Positions 33,388-41,715 of a stretch of 64,000 nucleotides of DNA are shown piece after piece. Made by a program: the position numbers and the translations under genes. The notes under the pieces were generated by a model. It ran no database searches. It was not told the origin of the DNA and was given only the letters and a program-made list of their open reading frames with translations. Positions within the stretch are counted from its first letter, which is position 1. The number at the start of each line of letters is the position of its first letter. The DNA is from Arthrobacter sp. CDRTa11 (lineage in GTDB: Bacteria; Actinomycetota; Actinomycetes; Actinomycetales; Micrococcaceae). The stretch is from the NCBI RefSeq assembly GCF_026427775.1, contig NZ_CP044532.1, positions 1,860,001 to 1,924,000 on the forward strand, given 5' to 3'.

Positions 33388-34791
33388 TCAGCCGAAGTTC
33401 TTCTGGTGGGCCTTGATGGCCGCCACGTAGGCCTTCGTGTCGTCGTACATTCCGTACTTGCTCACGGAGTACTGGCCCTGGTAGTAGCCGGCGATCGCGG
33501 TGTCCATGTCCTTGCTTGTGGCGATCAGGCGGCTGATGATTGCCACGCCGGCGGTCGCGTTGTCATAGGGATCCAGCAGGTTGAGTTTGCGTCCGACGAG
33601 GTCCGAGGCCCACTGCCCGGAGGCGGGAATGACCTGCATTGTCCCGATGGCATTTGCCGGTGACACCGCGCGCTGGTCAAAACCCGACTCCTGGTGGGCG
33701 AAAGCAAGGGCAAGGGACGGTTCCACTCCCATTTGACGGGCAGTGTCGGCAACGATGGTCCGCATCTGTTCCCGGGACGGCACGGGGGACGCGTTCAACA
33801 GCGCCTTGTTCTCGTTTGCGGAGCTGACCACTGCGGCGGGGTAGCTGAATCCAAGGAAGGTGCTCGGCACCAGGGGGGTCACACTGGCGGCAGGCTGGCT
33901 CGACGCCGGTTGCACGGATCCTGTTCCGGCGCCCGGGATCACCAGTTTGTTGCCGGGGTAGATCACACTGGTCATGCTGAGCTGGTTGGCTGACAGGACG
34001 TCAGACAGCTTGACACCGTGCCTTGCCGCGATGGCGGACAAGGTGTCGCCGGCCTTGACCGTGTAGCTGCCTGCCGGGGCGGAAACAGGGGCGGAAACAG
34101 GGGCGGAAACAGGAGCGGGGGCCGCCGGAGCCGCAGCCGGCTGTGGGGCGCTTGCGGGCGCCGGCGCTGCGCCGCCGGCCGAAACCTTGATCTTCTGGCC
34201 CGGGTAGATGATGGAGCGCATGTTCAGGCCATTCCAGCTGAGCACATCGGACAGGCCCACGCCATGCCGGAACGCTATGGCGCCCAGAGTGTCGCCGGGC
34301 TTGACCGAATAGCTGCTCCCGCCATTTGCAGGAGCGGCAGGGGCGGCTGGAGCAGGCGCGGCGGCAGGCGCGGAAGGTGCGGAGCCGGAGAGTTTGATCT
34401 TTTGGCCAGGGTAAATGATGGTGTTCGGCTGGAGGTTGTTGAGCTTAAGGATCTCGTAGGTGTCGAGTCCGTACTTTCCTGCGATTGCGCTGATCGTATC
34501 CCCGCGGGCGATGGTGTATTCAGCAGGGGCAGAGGACTGGGCCGGACGGAAGGCTGCCGGCACCGTAGTGGAAACGGACGCTGCCGGAATGACAGAGGCC
34601 GTGGCCGCGGCAGCCTGTGCCTTCATGGCGGCGGACAGCGTGGAAGGTATGGCGCGGGGGCGCGGTTCCGCAGTAGCAGGTTGGGCGAGGGCAAGAGACG
34701 ACAGAACGACCGCAGGCAACGCTGCCGTGGTGGCGGCAATCATGGGCAGGCTGGGCCTGGTGGGCTGCTTGGGCGAGCGGGACGTCGTCAT
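33388..34791 (-). CDS. Secreted LysM-repeat lytic transglycosylase
   Basis: A 467-residue exported wall hydrolase. The N-terminus has basic residues and a hydrophobic signal core ending ALAQPATA, with cleavage likely near residue 41. Three LysM domains start near 90, 160 and 241 (YTIARGDTISAIAGKYG, YSVKPGDTLGAIAFRHG, YTVKAGDTLSAIAARHG), each ending with an IIYPGQKIK- or VIYPGNKLV-like strand. They are joined by Pro/Ala linkers; one linker is a tandem 12-bp repeat giving PVSA copies (34078-34112). The C-terminal SLT domain from about 355 has ALAFAHQESGFDQRAVSPANAIGTMQV with the catalytic Glu. It cleaves glycan strands and is anchored by the LysM repeats. Confidence 0.9.
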   Translation of the reverse strand: MTTSRSPKQPTRPSLPMIAATTAALPAVVLSSLALAQPATAEPRPRAIPSTLSAAMKAQAAAATASVIPAASVSTTVPAAFRPAQSSAPAEYTIARGDTISAIAGKYGLDTYEILKLNNLQPNTIIYPGQKIKLSGSAPSAPAAAPAPAAPAAPANGGSSYSVKPGDTLGAIAFRHGVGLSDVLSWNGLNMRSIIYPGQKIKVSAGGAAPAPASAPQPAAAPAAPAPVSAPVSAPVSAPAGSYTVKAGDTLSAIAARHGVKLSDVLSANQLSMTSVIYPGNKLVIPGAGTGSVQPASSQPAASVTPLVPSTFLGFSYPAAVVSSANENKALLNASPVPSREQMRTIVADTARQMGVEPSLALAFAHQESGFDQRAVSPANAIGTMQVIPASGQWASDLVGRKLNLLDPYDNATAGVAIISRLIATSKDMDTAIAGYYQGQYSVSKYGMYDDTKAYVAAIKAHQKNFG

Positions 34792-35051
34792 GGAAAGAAT
34801 CCTCTTCTCAACTGCGGGGATGCGTGATGCCTGGCGATCGGTGGTACTAGTGTTGCTTAAGTTATTGATGTTACAAATGTGATCTATGTGAATCTCTCAC
34901 GAAATTCCAATTAGCACAAGAAATCCAGGAAATCCGGCAAGGCCCTTTTTTGGAGTGTCGCTGCTCCCCATCCCGTCGGCGTTTCGGCCCACGCTCCATC
35001 CGTAATTCACCGGACTAGGTTCAAAGGCGCCCGTCATGGCAACCTTGATCC

Positions 35052-35405
35052 GTGAGTAATGTAGAAAGCCTTGTGGGCGAATGGTTGCCCCTGCCCGATG
35101 TAGCAAAGTTGTTGGACGTTTCCATTACGAAAGTTCACAGCCTGATCGATGAACGGGCCCTGGCCGCCCTGCGGGTTGGAGAACGCCGGATACGGTCAGT
35201 GCCGGCGGAGTTCATCCAGGACGGACATGTAGTCGAAAGCCTTAAAGGGACCATCGTGGTCCTGGCCGACGCGGGCTATTCGGACGAGGACCTGATCGTC
35301 TGGCTGTTCACTGCAGACGAGTCACTGCGGGGGCGTCCCATCGATGCGCTGCGCGAAGGCCGGAAGACGGAAATTCGGCGCCGGGCTCAAACGCTGGCCT
35401 GGTAA
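35052..35405 (+). CDS. Rv2175c-family DNA-binding protein
   Basis: A 117-residue protein with an N-terminal helix-turn-helix like an excisionase/MerR fold (LPDVAKLLDVSITKVHSLIDERALAALR) and a conserved C-terminal domain with VVLADAGYSDEDLIVWLFT and IDALREGRKTEIRRRAQTLAW. It matches the actinobacterial Rv2175c family, which in mycobacteria binds DNA and is a Ser/Thr kinase substrate. The convergent polyprenyl synthase neighbour is also conserved in that genomic context. It has a GTG start without an obvious ribosome site. The 260-bp region upstream, shared with the LysM gene, shows no confident motif. Confidence 0.85.
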   Translation: MSNVESLVGEWLPLPDVAKLLDVSITKVHSLIDERALAALRVGERRIRSVPAEFIQDGHVVESLKGTIVVLADAGYSDEDLIVWLFTADESLRGRPIDALREGRKTEIRRRAQTLAW

Positions 35406-35412
35406 GTCCTCT

Positions 35413-35429
35413 TTCCTGAGAATCAGGAA
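35413..35429. terminator. Short hairpin between convergent genes
   Basis: TTCCTGA-GAA-TCAGGAA is a perfect 7-bp stem with a 3-base loop, overlapping the stop of the polyprenyl synthase gene and 8 bases after the Rv2175c-like stop. Small for a terminator. Confidence 0.45.
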
Positions 35430-36517
35430 GCGCGGCTGACTGTTGCTTCGGCAAGCCTGCGAAGAGCTGTCTTGGGCAATTCTTCCAGGGGCAGCATGTC
35501 CAGGGCATGAAAGGCAGCCGCCCCGAATTCCCCGATGAGCACCTCCGTTGCCTGCAGGGCTCCGGATTCTTCGATAATGCGGCGAATTTCGGCCACGTCC
35601 CCATCACCAAGATCCGGGCTGCCGAGTTTTGCGTCAATAAAAGCCGACTCGTGGGGAGAGGCCTGGTCCAGGGCCAATGCCACCAGCACTGTCCTTTTAC
35701 CTTCCCGGAGATCATCACCGGCGGGCTTGCCTGTGGTGACCGGATCGCCGAATACTCCCAGGATGTCGTCGCGCAGCTGGAATGCCTCGCCCAGCGGCAG
35801 CGCAAAGGCTGAATACCCCCTGAGCAGGTCGTCAGAGGCTCCGGCCAGCGCTCCGCCCAGGGCCAGGGGGTGTTCCGTTGAGTATTTGGCCGACTTGAAC
35901 CTGATGATTGACTGGGCCCGGTTGACTGCCCCGGCCCTGTCCCTGACCGGCCCCGCCACTTCTTCGAGGATGTCCAGGTATTGGCCTGCCATGACCTCGG
36001 CGCGCATGAGGTTGAAGATCAGCCGGGCGCGGCTCCCCGACGCCGCCTGTTCACCGATGTCGGTGAAGGCCTCTTCGCTGAATGACAGACAGAGATCGCC
36101 CGTCAGGATGGCGGCCGCGTGCCCGAACCTTTCGCTGTCCAGGGCCCACCCCTGGGCATGATGCAGCTGGGTGAAGCGCCGGTGGACGCTGGGACCGCCC
36201 CGCCTGGTGTCGGAACGGTCGATGATGTCGTCGTGGATCAGTGCCGCGGCCTGGAACAGCTCAAGTGCTGATCCGGCCGTCACGATGTTGTGGGCCTCGG
36301 GGTCCCCGCCCGCGCCCCGCCAGCCCCAGTAACACATCAGGGCACGGAGCCTTTTGCCTCCCGTCACCAGGTTTGAGATCGAGCCCATGATGGGGTCGAT
36401 ATCGGGAGAAATGCCGGCCATGACTGCCTGCCGGGTGGAGAGGAAATCGGTCAGCTCGCCGGCAACGGCAGCCACGAACGCGGTTTGTTCCAGCCGCAGC
36501 TGCTCGGCGACCGTCAC
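35423..36517 (-). CDS. Polyprenyl (geranylgeranyl-type) diphosphate synthase
   Basis: An isoprenoid chain elongation enzyme of 364 residues. The first aspartate-rich motif is in LIHDDIIDRSDTRRGGPSVH near residue 92 and the second in LRDDILGVFGD near 250; CYWGWRGAGG precedes the first. Product chain length is not determined from sequence alone; IdsA-type enzymes of actinobacteria make geranylgeranyl diphosphate for menaquinone or carotenoids. It is coupled to the upstream lipoprotein gene by a 4-base overlap (GTGA), with the lipoprotein translated first. Confidence 0.88.
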   Translation of the reverse strand: MTVAEQLRLEQTAFVAAVAGELTDFLSTRQAVMAGISPDIDPIMGSISNLVTGGKRLRALMCYWGWRGAGGDPEAHNIVTAGSALELFQAAALIHDDIIDRSDTRRGGPSVHRRFTQLHHAQGWALDSERFGHAAAILTGDLCLSFSEEAFTDIGEQAASGSRARLIFNLMRAEVMAGQYLDILEEVAGPVRDRAGAVNRAQSIIRFKSAKYSTEHPLALGGALAGASDDLLRGYSAFALPLGEAFQLRDDILGVFGDPVTTGKPAGDDLREGKRTVLVALALDQASPHESAFIDAKLGSPDLGDGDVAEIRRIIEESGALQATEVLIGEFGAAAFHALDMLPLEELPKTALRRLAEATVSRAS

Positions 36518-37041
36518 TGGGCCGACTCGGCTGCCACATTTGCGCCGATGGTAAAGGTGGAAACCCCGGCGGCCTCCACTACTGCAAGATTGACCGTCTC
36601 GTTATCGCCCCTGACGAAATCCTTGGACGCGACGGAGCCCACGGCCTCACCTGGCACTGCCTTGAAGCCCTGCGCCTCCAGCTGCTTGGTGTAGAAATCG
36701 ACGACGGCGGGAGTGGGGGAGGTAACCGTTGCGACCAGCGCCACGGTGGCCGGCGTTGCCGACTTGTCAAAGCTGCTGGAAACCACCGTTGCCCCGGGCA
36801 TCAGGGGCAGGAGCTTGCCGGGAAAACCTTCGACGAGGGCCCCCACTGTGGCTGAGGTCCCCGGCGACGCCGAGGGGCTCGCGGAAGCGGTGGCCGTGGG
36901 CTGGCTGGTTGTCTGCGACGTGGTGCCTGAGGATGCCGTGGTCACTTCCGGGCCCGCAGGACTGCAGGCGGAGAGCGCCAGCGCAGCGCCCGCCACCAAG
37001 GCGGCCAACGCTGCCGGCTTAAGATTTCCAATGACCGTCAC
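36514..37041 (-). CDS. Putative lipoprotein
   Basis: A 175-residue secreted lipoprotein. The signal peptide ends in lipobox LALSAC with Cys26, followed by a Ser/Thr/Ala-rich tether (about 27-65) and a compact domain with VVDFYTKQLEAQGFKAVPGEA, a pattern seen in small actinobacterial lipoproteins. No function is recognised. It would be processed by the lipoprotein signal peptidase at 58886. It is translationally coupled to the polyprenyl synthase and diverges from dinB. Confidence 0.8.
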   Translation of the reverse strand: MTVIGNLKPAALAALVAGAALALSACSPAGPEVTTASSGTTSQTTSQPTATASASPSASPGTSATVGALVEGFPGKLLPLMPGATVVSSSFDKSATPATVALVATVTSPTPAVVDFYTKQLEAQGFKAVPGEAVGSVASKDFVRGDNETVNLAVVEAAGVSTFTIGANVAAESAQ

Positions 37042-37102
37042 AGAGACATTCCTCCTGGTGTTGATGCCGGATTCAGCCTCCAGTTTAGTCAGTACCAGCG
37101 GC

Positions 37103-37108
37103 TAGGAT
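37103..37108 (+). promoter_or_regulatory. -10 hexamer of dinB
   Basis: TAGGAT, exactly 6 bases before the GTG at 37115, with no Shine-Dalgarno sequence. No SOS (LexA) box is visible in the short intergenic region. Confidence 0.5.
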
Positions 37109-37114
37109 TGCAGG

Positions 37115-38341
37115 GTGGGCCCGGAGCGGAACAACGAGGAAACCGAAGTGAGCCTTCGGGAGCTTCGACGCAGCTCCATTCTGCATGTGGACATGGATGC
37201 ATTCTTTGTGTCCGTCGAGCTGCGTACCCGCCCGGAGCTCCGGGGCCGGCCCGTCATTGTGGGCTATCCGGCAGACCGGTCGGTTGTCCTCTCGGCATCG
37301 TACGAAGCCAGGGCCTTCGGCGTAAAATCTGCCATGCCCATGGTGATAGCTGCCAGGATGTGCCCCAAGGCGGTCATCATCGAACCGCGGCACAGGTTGT
37401 ACTACGAGGTCTCCGCGCAGATCATGGCTATTTTTGAATCCATCACCGAACTGGTGGAGCCCCTCAGCGTCGACGAGGCGTTCCTTGATGTTGGCGGTGC
37501 CATCCGCCGGCTGGGTGCGCCCCGGGAGATCGGGCAGCTGGTCCGCCGTCGGGTTTCGAATGAGCTGGGCATCACTGCCTCTGTGGGTATCGCTGCGAGC
37601 AAGTTCGTAGCCAAGATTGCCTCAACACGCTGCAAGCCGGACGGGCTGCTGCTGATCACTCCGGAAGAGACCGTCCCATATCTTCACAGCCTGCCGGTCG
37701 GTGCATTGTGGGGAGTCGGGGCCAAAACAGCGGACGTGCTCGCCAGAATGGGCATCAGGACGGTTGCGGATGTTGCTGCTACGCCTGTGGCTTCCCTTAA
37801 GAAGGTCCTGGGCGCCACCGGTGAACACGTCTACCGGCTCTCGTGGGGAATCGATCCACGTCCCGTTACACCAGTCCGGCTTGAAAAGAGTATCGGCGCA
37901 GAAGAGACCTTCGCCGTGGATACCGGGGATGACGCCATTCTTCACCGCGAACTGCTGCGTCTCTCCCACCGGACAGCGGAGCGCTTGCGCAGTTCCGGGA
38001 TGGTGGCCAGGACGGTCGCTTTGAAATTGCGCTACGCCGACTTTTCCACCATCACCCGGAGCCGTACGGTCCATACTCCAGTGGACAGCGCACAGCTGAT
38101 CTACGCGGTGGCCGTGCAGCTTTTGGAGTCGATCGGAACCCGGACAATGACAGTGCGCCTGGTGGGGATCCGCGCGGAGCAACTCGAAGATGCCGGGCAG
38201 ACGTCCCTCCAGCTGAGCCTCGATCGAAGGGACGATAACTGGCGCGCGGCCGAGCAGGCACTGGACAGGGTGAGCCGAAAATTTGGGAATAAATCCGTCC
38301 TTCCTGCCCGGCTGCTGGATTCCGGAAACGGGTCCGGGTAA
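37115..38341 (+). CDS. dinB: DNA polymerase IV (Y-family)
   Basis: A translesion polymerase of 408 residues. Catalytic acidic residues lie in HVDMDAFFVSVELR near residue 27 and PLSVDEAFLDVGG near 117; the YEARAFGVKSAMP fingers segment and helix-hairpin-helix GVGAKTADVLARMGI are visible. The little-finger domain contains VGIRAEQLED. No terminal beta-clamp motif of classic QLxLF form is obvious, but QTSLQLSL near residue 366 could serve. The leaderless-type start is shared with dnaE in this window. Confidence 0.93.
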   Translation: MGPERNNEETEVSLRELRRSSILHVDMDAFFVSVELRTRPELRGRPVIVGYPADRSVVLSASYEARAFGVKSAMPMVIAARMCPKAVIIEPRHRLYYEVSAQIMAIFESITELVEPLSVDEAFLDVGGAIRRLGAPREIGQLVRRRVSNELGITASVGIAASKFVAKIASTRCKPDGLLLITPEETVPYLHSLPVGALWGVGAKTADVLARMGIRTVADVAATPVASLKKVLGATGEHVYRLSWGIDPRPVTPVRLEKSIGAEETFAVDTGDDAILHRELLRLSHRTAERLRSSGMVARTVALKLRYADFSTITRSRTVHTPVDSAQLIYAVAVQLLESIGTRTMTVRLVGIRAEQLEDAGQTSLQLSLDRRDDNWRAAEQALDRVSRKFGNKSVLPARLLDSGNGSG

Positions 38342-38402
38342 ACCGGCGGCACGGGGCCAAAGGCAGGGTTCGGAAAGTCATTGCCGTCTTTCAGATCGGC
38401 CC

Positions 38403-38431
38403 CTGACAAACTATCCTTAGATGTACATAGT
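38403..38431 (+). promoter_or_regulatory. Candidate promoter of the DUF3040 gene
   Basis: CTGACA (38403-38408) and CATAGT (38426-38431) are 17 bases apart. The predicted 5' leader is about 165 nt and holds the hairpin at 38480-38534. Confidence 0.35.
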
Positions 38432-38479
38432 TTTCAGATACTGCCGGACCTCCTGGACATGCTGCCACTCCCGCGGCCA

Positions 38480-38534
38480 CATGCCGTGGCTCCCATTCCG
38501 CCACCGTCGGCGGGGCGGGAACCTCCACGGCATG
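38480..38534 (+). other. Large hairpin in the DUF3040 leader
   Basis: CATGCCGTGG (38480-38489) and CCACGGCATG (38525-38534) are perfect 10-bp arms enclosing 35 GC-rich bases that contain a smaller CCGCC/GGCGG stem. It ends about 55 bases before the ribosome site. It does not match a riboswitch class I know. Confidence 0.5.
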
Positions 38535-38602
38535 CCGGTCGTTATCGGAGCAGAAGTACTGGCTGGGACCAGCCGGACGTTGGCCTACTTAAGGAGGTCG
38601 TG

Positions 38603-38974
38603 ATGCCCCTCTCGGAGCACGAACAGAAGCTGCTTGAGCAGTTGGAGAAGCAACTGCACGAGGACGATCCAAAGTTCGCTAATTCCATGGGTTCGGATCC
38701 GGGCCGTTCGTGGTCCACCCGGCACGTGGTGATTGGAGTCCTTGGCGCGTTGGCGGGCATCTTCCTTCTGCTGGTCGGCGTCACGATCCAGAACATATTT
38801 GTTGGCGTGCTGGGGTTCATCGTTATGGGCGGCGGGGTCTACTTCGCCACGATGCGCAGCTCCGGAGGCGGCAAGCAACGCTCCGGCAGCCCAGGGAAGC
38901 CCGGCAAGTCAAGAAGTTCGTTCATGAGCAGCCTGGAAGAGCGCTGGGATGAAAGGCGCCGCGGAGAATCCTGA
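38603..38974 (+). CDS. DUF3040 small membrane protein
   Basis: A 123-residue protein of the actinobacterial DUF3040 family. The N-terminal MPLSEHEQKLLEQLEKQLHE amphipathic helix and DDPKFA are the family signature. Two transmembrane segments follow at about 42-62 and 67-85, then a basic Ser/Gly/Arg-rich tail with SLEERWDERR. It typically lies immediately upstream of mraZ in actinobacteria, as here, which suggests a link with envelope or division. AAGGAGG 5 bases before the ATG fixes the start. Confidence 0.9.
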   Translation: MPLSEHEQKLLEQLEKQLHEDDPKFANSMGSDPGRSWSTRHVVIGVLGALAGIFLLLVGVTIQNIFVGVLGFIVMGGGVYFATMRSSGGGKQRSGSPGKPGKSRSSFMSSLEERWDERRRGES

Positions 38975-39058
38975 CGGAGAGCCCTGAAGCTGGCCGGTTT
39001 GGGCCACAGCCCTCCACTTTCCTCCCCGTTTCACTCCAGCCGGTCCACGGACCGCAGC

Positions 39059-39090
39059 AGAAGACCCGCCACGGCGGGTCTTCTGCTTTT
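39059..39090 (+). terminator. Rho-independent terminator after the DUF3040 gene
   Basis: AGAAGACCCGC pairs with GCGGGTCTTCT around a CACG loop, followed by GCTTTT. It separates the DUF3040 gene from the division cluster. Confidence 0.88.
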
Positions 39091-39274
39091 AATGCCACGG
39101 AAGAGGTCCTTTGCCCGGAACGGACGGGCTGCGGGCCTTAGCAGCCTCCTGCCCCGTCACCGGAGGCTGTGACGGGGGACGAGGACCGCCGTCGGCCCGC
39201 CCGGACGCCCGCCGATTGCCTCCACTGCACACCACCCCAGGCTTCCGCGGATTTTTGCGTCCGTATTCCTCCAA

Positions 39275-39333
39275 ATGGGGGACAAATGGGGGATTCTGCG
39301 TTGACTGTGGGGGAAAGTGGAGTAATGTGGAGG
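39275..39333 (+). promoter_or_regulatory. MraZ box array overlapping the mraZ promoter
   Basis: Three boxes, GTGGGG (39307-39312), GTGGAG (39317-39322) and GTGGAG (39327-39332), repeat at an exact 10-bp period. Two ATGGGG boxes lie upstream at 39275-39280 and 39286-39291. The array overlaps TTGACT (39301-39306) and TAATGT (39323-39328), spacer 16. MraZ is known to bind such repeats to repress its own operon. Confidence 0.8.
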
Positions 39334-39397
39334 ACATAAGAGGGTAGTTGCAACACAGGGGATGTGCAGTTCCTGACGGCAGACGGGCGGTGGGCCA

Positions 39398-39826
39398 GTG
39401 TTTTTGGGCACCCACTCACCGCGTTTGGATGAAAAGGGCCGGATTATCCTCCCCGCCAAGTTTCGTGAGGAACTTGCCGGCGGGCTGGTGCTCACAAGGG
39501 GCCAAGAGCGTTGCATCTACGTCTTCAGTGAGCAGGAATTTGCGCGGGTCCACGAGCAAATGCGGGAGGCACCTATTTCCTCCAAGCAGGCGCGCGACTA
39601 CATCCGTGTCTTTCTCTCTGGAGCCTCCGACGAGGTACCTGACAAGCAGGGGCGCGTGACAATTCCGCCGGCGCTCCGGGAGTATGCAGGCCTCGGCAGG
39701 GAACTGGCCGTTATCGGCGCAGGAACCCGAGCCGAGATCTGGGACGCCCAAGCCTGGAACGAGTACCTGGCAGAGAAGGAGACCGCCTTCTCTGAAACTG
39801 ACGACGCCATTCCGGGGATCCTCTGA
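39398..39826 (+). CDS. mraZ: Transcriptional regulator MraZ
   Basis: A 142-residue AbrB-fold protein that heads the division and cell-wall cluster. The two characteristic repeats are [20 protein letters not shown] and [20 protein letters not shown]. MraZ assembles as a ring and represses its own operon by binding repeated GTGG boxes, which are present in the promoter here. The GTG start has only a weak G-rich ribosome site. Confidence 0.94.
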   Translation: MFLGTHSPRLDEKGRIILPAKFREELAGGLVLTRGQERCIYVFSEQEFARVHEQMREAPISSKQARDYIRVFLSGASDEVPDKQGRVTIPPALREYAGLGRELAVIGAGTRAEIWDAQAWNEYLAEKETAFSETDDAIPGIL

Positions 39827-39992
39827 TCAACGGGACGGTACGGCGGACCGCTTCTTGAATCAGATCTCCAGCCGCCCATCGGACGGCCAACCTGGCTCAC
39901 TTCCCCGGAGCCAGGCGGGCACACGATAGGCGCGGATGGGGATCTGGCCCAAGAAGCAACAATCGAGCAATCACGGCAAGAAAGGACGAGGC

Positions 39993-40985
39993 ATGAACGA
40001 CCATCCCAAGCCGACGTCCGAACGCCATGTGCCGGTCCTCAGGGACCGGTGCATCAATTTGCTGGCCCCTGGTTTTGAAGCCGCGCGGCTGCGGGGCGAA
40101 ACCCCCGTGGCGATCGACGCCACGCTCGGCATGGGAGGCCACTCGGAGGCCATGCTGCAGCGCTTTCCCGATCTGCACCTGATCGGCATCGACCGCGACG
40201 AAGAAGCCCTGGCCCTCTCCGGTGAACGGCTCGCTCCGTTCGCGGCCCGCACCGACCTGGTGCACGCTGTCTATGACGAAATCGCCGATGTCCTCGAGGA
40301 CCTCGGCGTCACTGAGGTCCACGGCATCCTGATGGACCTGGGGGTGTCATCGCTGCAGCTGGACGAGCGGGAGCGCGGCTTCGCCTACTCCTTTGATGCC
40401 CCGCTGGACATGCGGATGGATACCAGCCGAGGCCAGACTGCTGCTGACGTGGTGAACAACTACAGCGAAGACGAACTTGTGAGGATCATCCGGAAATGGG
40501 GCGAAGAAAAGTTCGCCGGCCGGATCGCCAACAGGATCGTGGCAGCCAGGGCCGTCAAGCCGTTCACCACCACAGGGGAGCTTGTCGAACAGATCCGCTC
40601 GGTGGTTCCGGCCGGAGCTGCCAAGACTGGCGGACATCCAGCCAAGCGGACATTCCAGGCCCTGCGGATCGAAGTCAACGAGGAACTGGACGTGTTGGAG
40701 CGAGCTGTACCCGCCGCGGTGGATGCCATAGCCCTGGGCGGACGCATAGTGGTGATGTCCTACCACTCGCTTGAGGACAAGATCGTCAAGAGTGTGTTCC
40801 AGGCCCGCTCCAAATCCTCTGCGCCCCTCGGATTCCCCGTGGAACTTGAAGAACACAAGGCCGAACTGAAAACCCTGACTAAAGGCACCGAGGTGCCCAC
40901 CGCCGTCGAGATCGCCGAAAATCCGCGGGCAGCTTCCGCCAGGCTGCGCGCAGTGGAACGAATCAGAGCCAGGAGAGCAGCATGA
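39993..40985 (+). CDS. rsmH: 16S rRNA (cytosine1402-N4)-methyltransferase
   Basis: It methylates C1402 of 16S rRNA using S-adenosylmethionine. Motifs: [13 protein letters not shown] at the start, the SAM-binding [43 protein letters not shown], and [14 protein letters not shown]. 330 residues, normal length. ATG 39993 is preceded by AGGACGAGG; an in-frame start at 39936 has no such site. It overlaps the next gene by 4 bases (ATGA). Confidence 0.95.
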   Translation: MNDHPKPTSERHVPVLRDRCINLLAPGFEAARLRGETPVAIDATLGMGGHSEAMLQRFPDLHLIGIDRDEEALALSGERLAPFAARTDLVHAVYDEIADVLEDLGVTEVHGILMDLGVSSLQLDERERGFAYSFDAPLDMRMDTSRGQTAADVVNNYSEDELVRIIRKWGEEKFAGRIANRIVAARAVKPFTTTGELVEQIRSVVPAGAAKTGGHPAKRTFQALRIEVNEELDVLERAVPAAVDAIALGGRIVVMSYHSLEDKIVKSVFQARSKSSAPLGFPVELEEHKAELKTLTKGTEVPTAVEIAENPRAASARLRAVERIRARRAA

Positions 40986-41674
40986 GCACCGCCGCCGTCA
41001 AGAACTTGCCGCTCGTCTCAGGCAGCTCTGCTCGGGCCCTTGGCACCAATCCGGCAGGAGCCCCCGGCGATGGCCGGAAGGTCCGCACGCCCCTGTCCGT
41101 GGTGCGCTCCGCACCCAGGAAGCGCCGCGCGCCCTTTGTGGTGATGTGCTTTGCCCTGCTCGCCGTCGCCCTGGTGGCGGTCCTGGTGCTGAATATCTCG
41201 GTTTCCACCGCGCAGTATCAGCTCGTGGAACTTCGGAGCAAGCAGAGCACCCTCACCAAGCAGAACCAGGATCTGGCCCAGCAGGTCCAGAACTTCCAGG
41301 CTCCGCAGAACCTGGCTGCGAAGGCGTCCGACTTGGGCATGGTTGCTTCCACTGTCAAAGGCCAGATCGATCTTTCCACACTTGCCGTTTCCGGGAAGGC
41401 AACTCCTGCCGTGAAGGGTGATGCCGCCGCAGGTGCCGTCATCCCGGCTCCGGCAGTTGCAGGCGTGATGACTGTTGTGCCGCCGGCAAGCACCGGCGAA
41501 CCACTCGCCAGCCGCAAGCCGGCCGAGGGCGCCGCGCCTCCAGCGGCCCCGGCGGAACCGCAGGCTCCGCCGGCAGCAGCGCCCGCCCCCGCAGCTCAGG
41601 CAGCTGCTCCGGCCGTGGAACTTCACGGTGGTTCCGTGCCGGCTCCCCAGCAGAAGGCGCCGGGCCGTAACTGA
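40982..41674 (+). CDS. ftsL: FtsL-like septum protein with long Pro/Ala tail
   Basis: A 230-residue bitopic protein in the normal ftsL position between rsmH and the PBP. A basic cytoplasmic segment (residues 1-48) and one transmembrane helix (about 50-73, [19 protein letters not shown]) precede a coiled-coil ([20 protein letters not shown]). The remaining about 115 residues, placed outside the membrane, are Pro/Ala-rich. Typical FtsL proteins end soon after the coiled coil, so the tail is unusual. Identification rests on topology and position, as FtsL sequences are poorly conserved. Confidence 0.8.
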   Translation: MSTAAVKNLPLVSGSSARALGTNPAGAPGDGRKVRTPLSVVRSAPRKRRAPFVVMCFALLAVALVAVLVLNISVSTAQYQLVELRSKQSTLTKQNQDLAQQVQNFQAPQNLAAKASDLGMVASTVKGQIDLSTLAVSGKATPAVKGDAAAGAVIPAPAVAGVMTVVPPASTGEPLASRKPAEGAAPPAAPAEPQAPPAAAPAPAAQAAAPAVELHGGSVPAPQQKAPGRN

Positions 41675-41715
41675 CAGGATCGATCAGCAGCAGGGCGAAC
41701 AGCAAGGAACTAAGG

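Larger units (their letters stand above)
38975..39397. other. 423-bp non-coding region before mraZ
   Basis: It contains a hairpin terminator (39059-39090) and the MraZ box array with promoter (39275-39333). I see no supported gene in the remainder; the open frames there are out of keeping with codon use and have no ribosome sites. Confidence 0.75.

Noticed and set aside
34792..35051. Possible c-di-AMP riboswitch or CRP site before the LysM/SLT gene
   Set aside because: Wall-hydrolase genes in actinobacteria often carry a c-di-AMP riboswitch, but the conserved core near the 3' end (CCGUCAGCUAAC-like) is absent. GTGA-N5-TCAC has the wrong spacing for CRP/GlxR.
34897..35106. 69-codon minus-strand frame upstream of the LysM gene
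   Set aside because: It overlaps the Rv2175c-like gene start, has no ribosome site and no family resemblance.
36984..37114. LexA (SOS) box upstream of dinB
   Set aside because: No GAAC-N4-GTTC-like palindrome is visible between the lipoprotein start and dinB.
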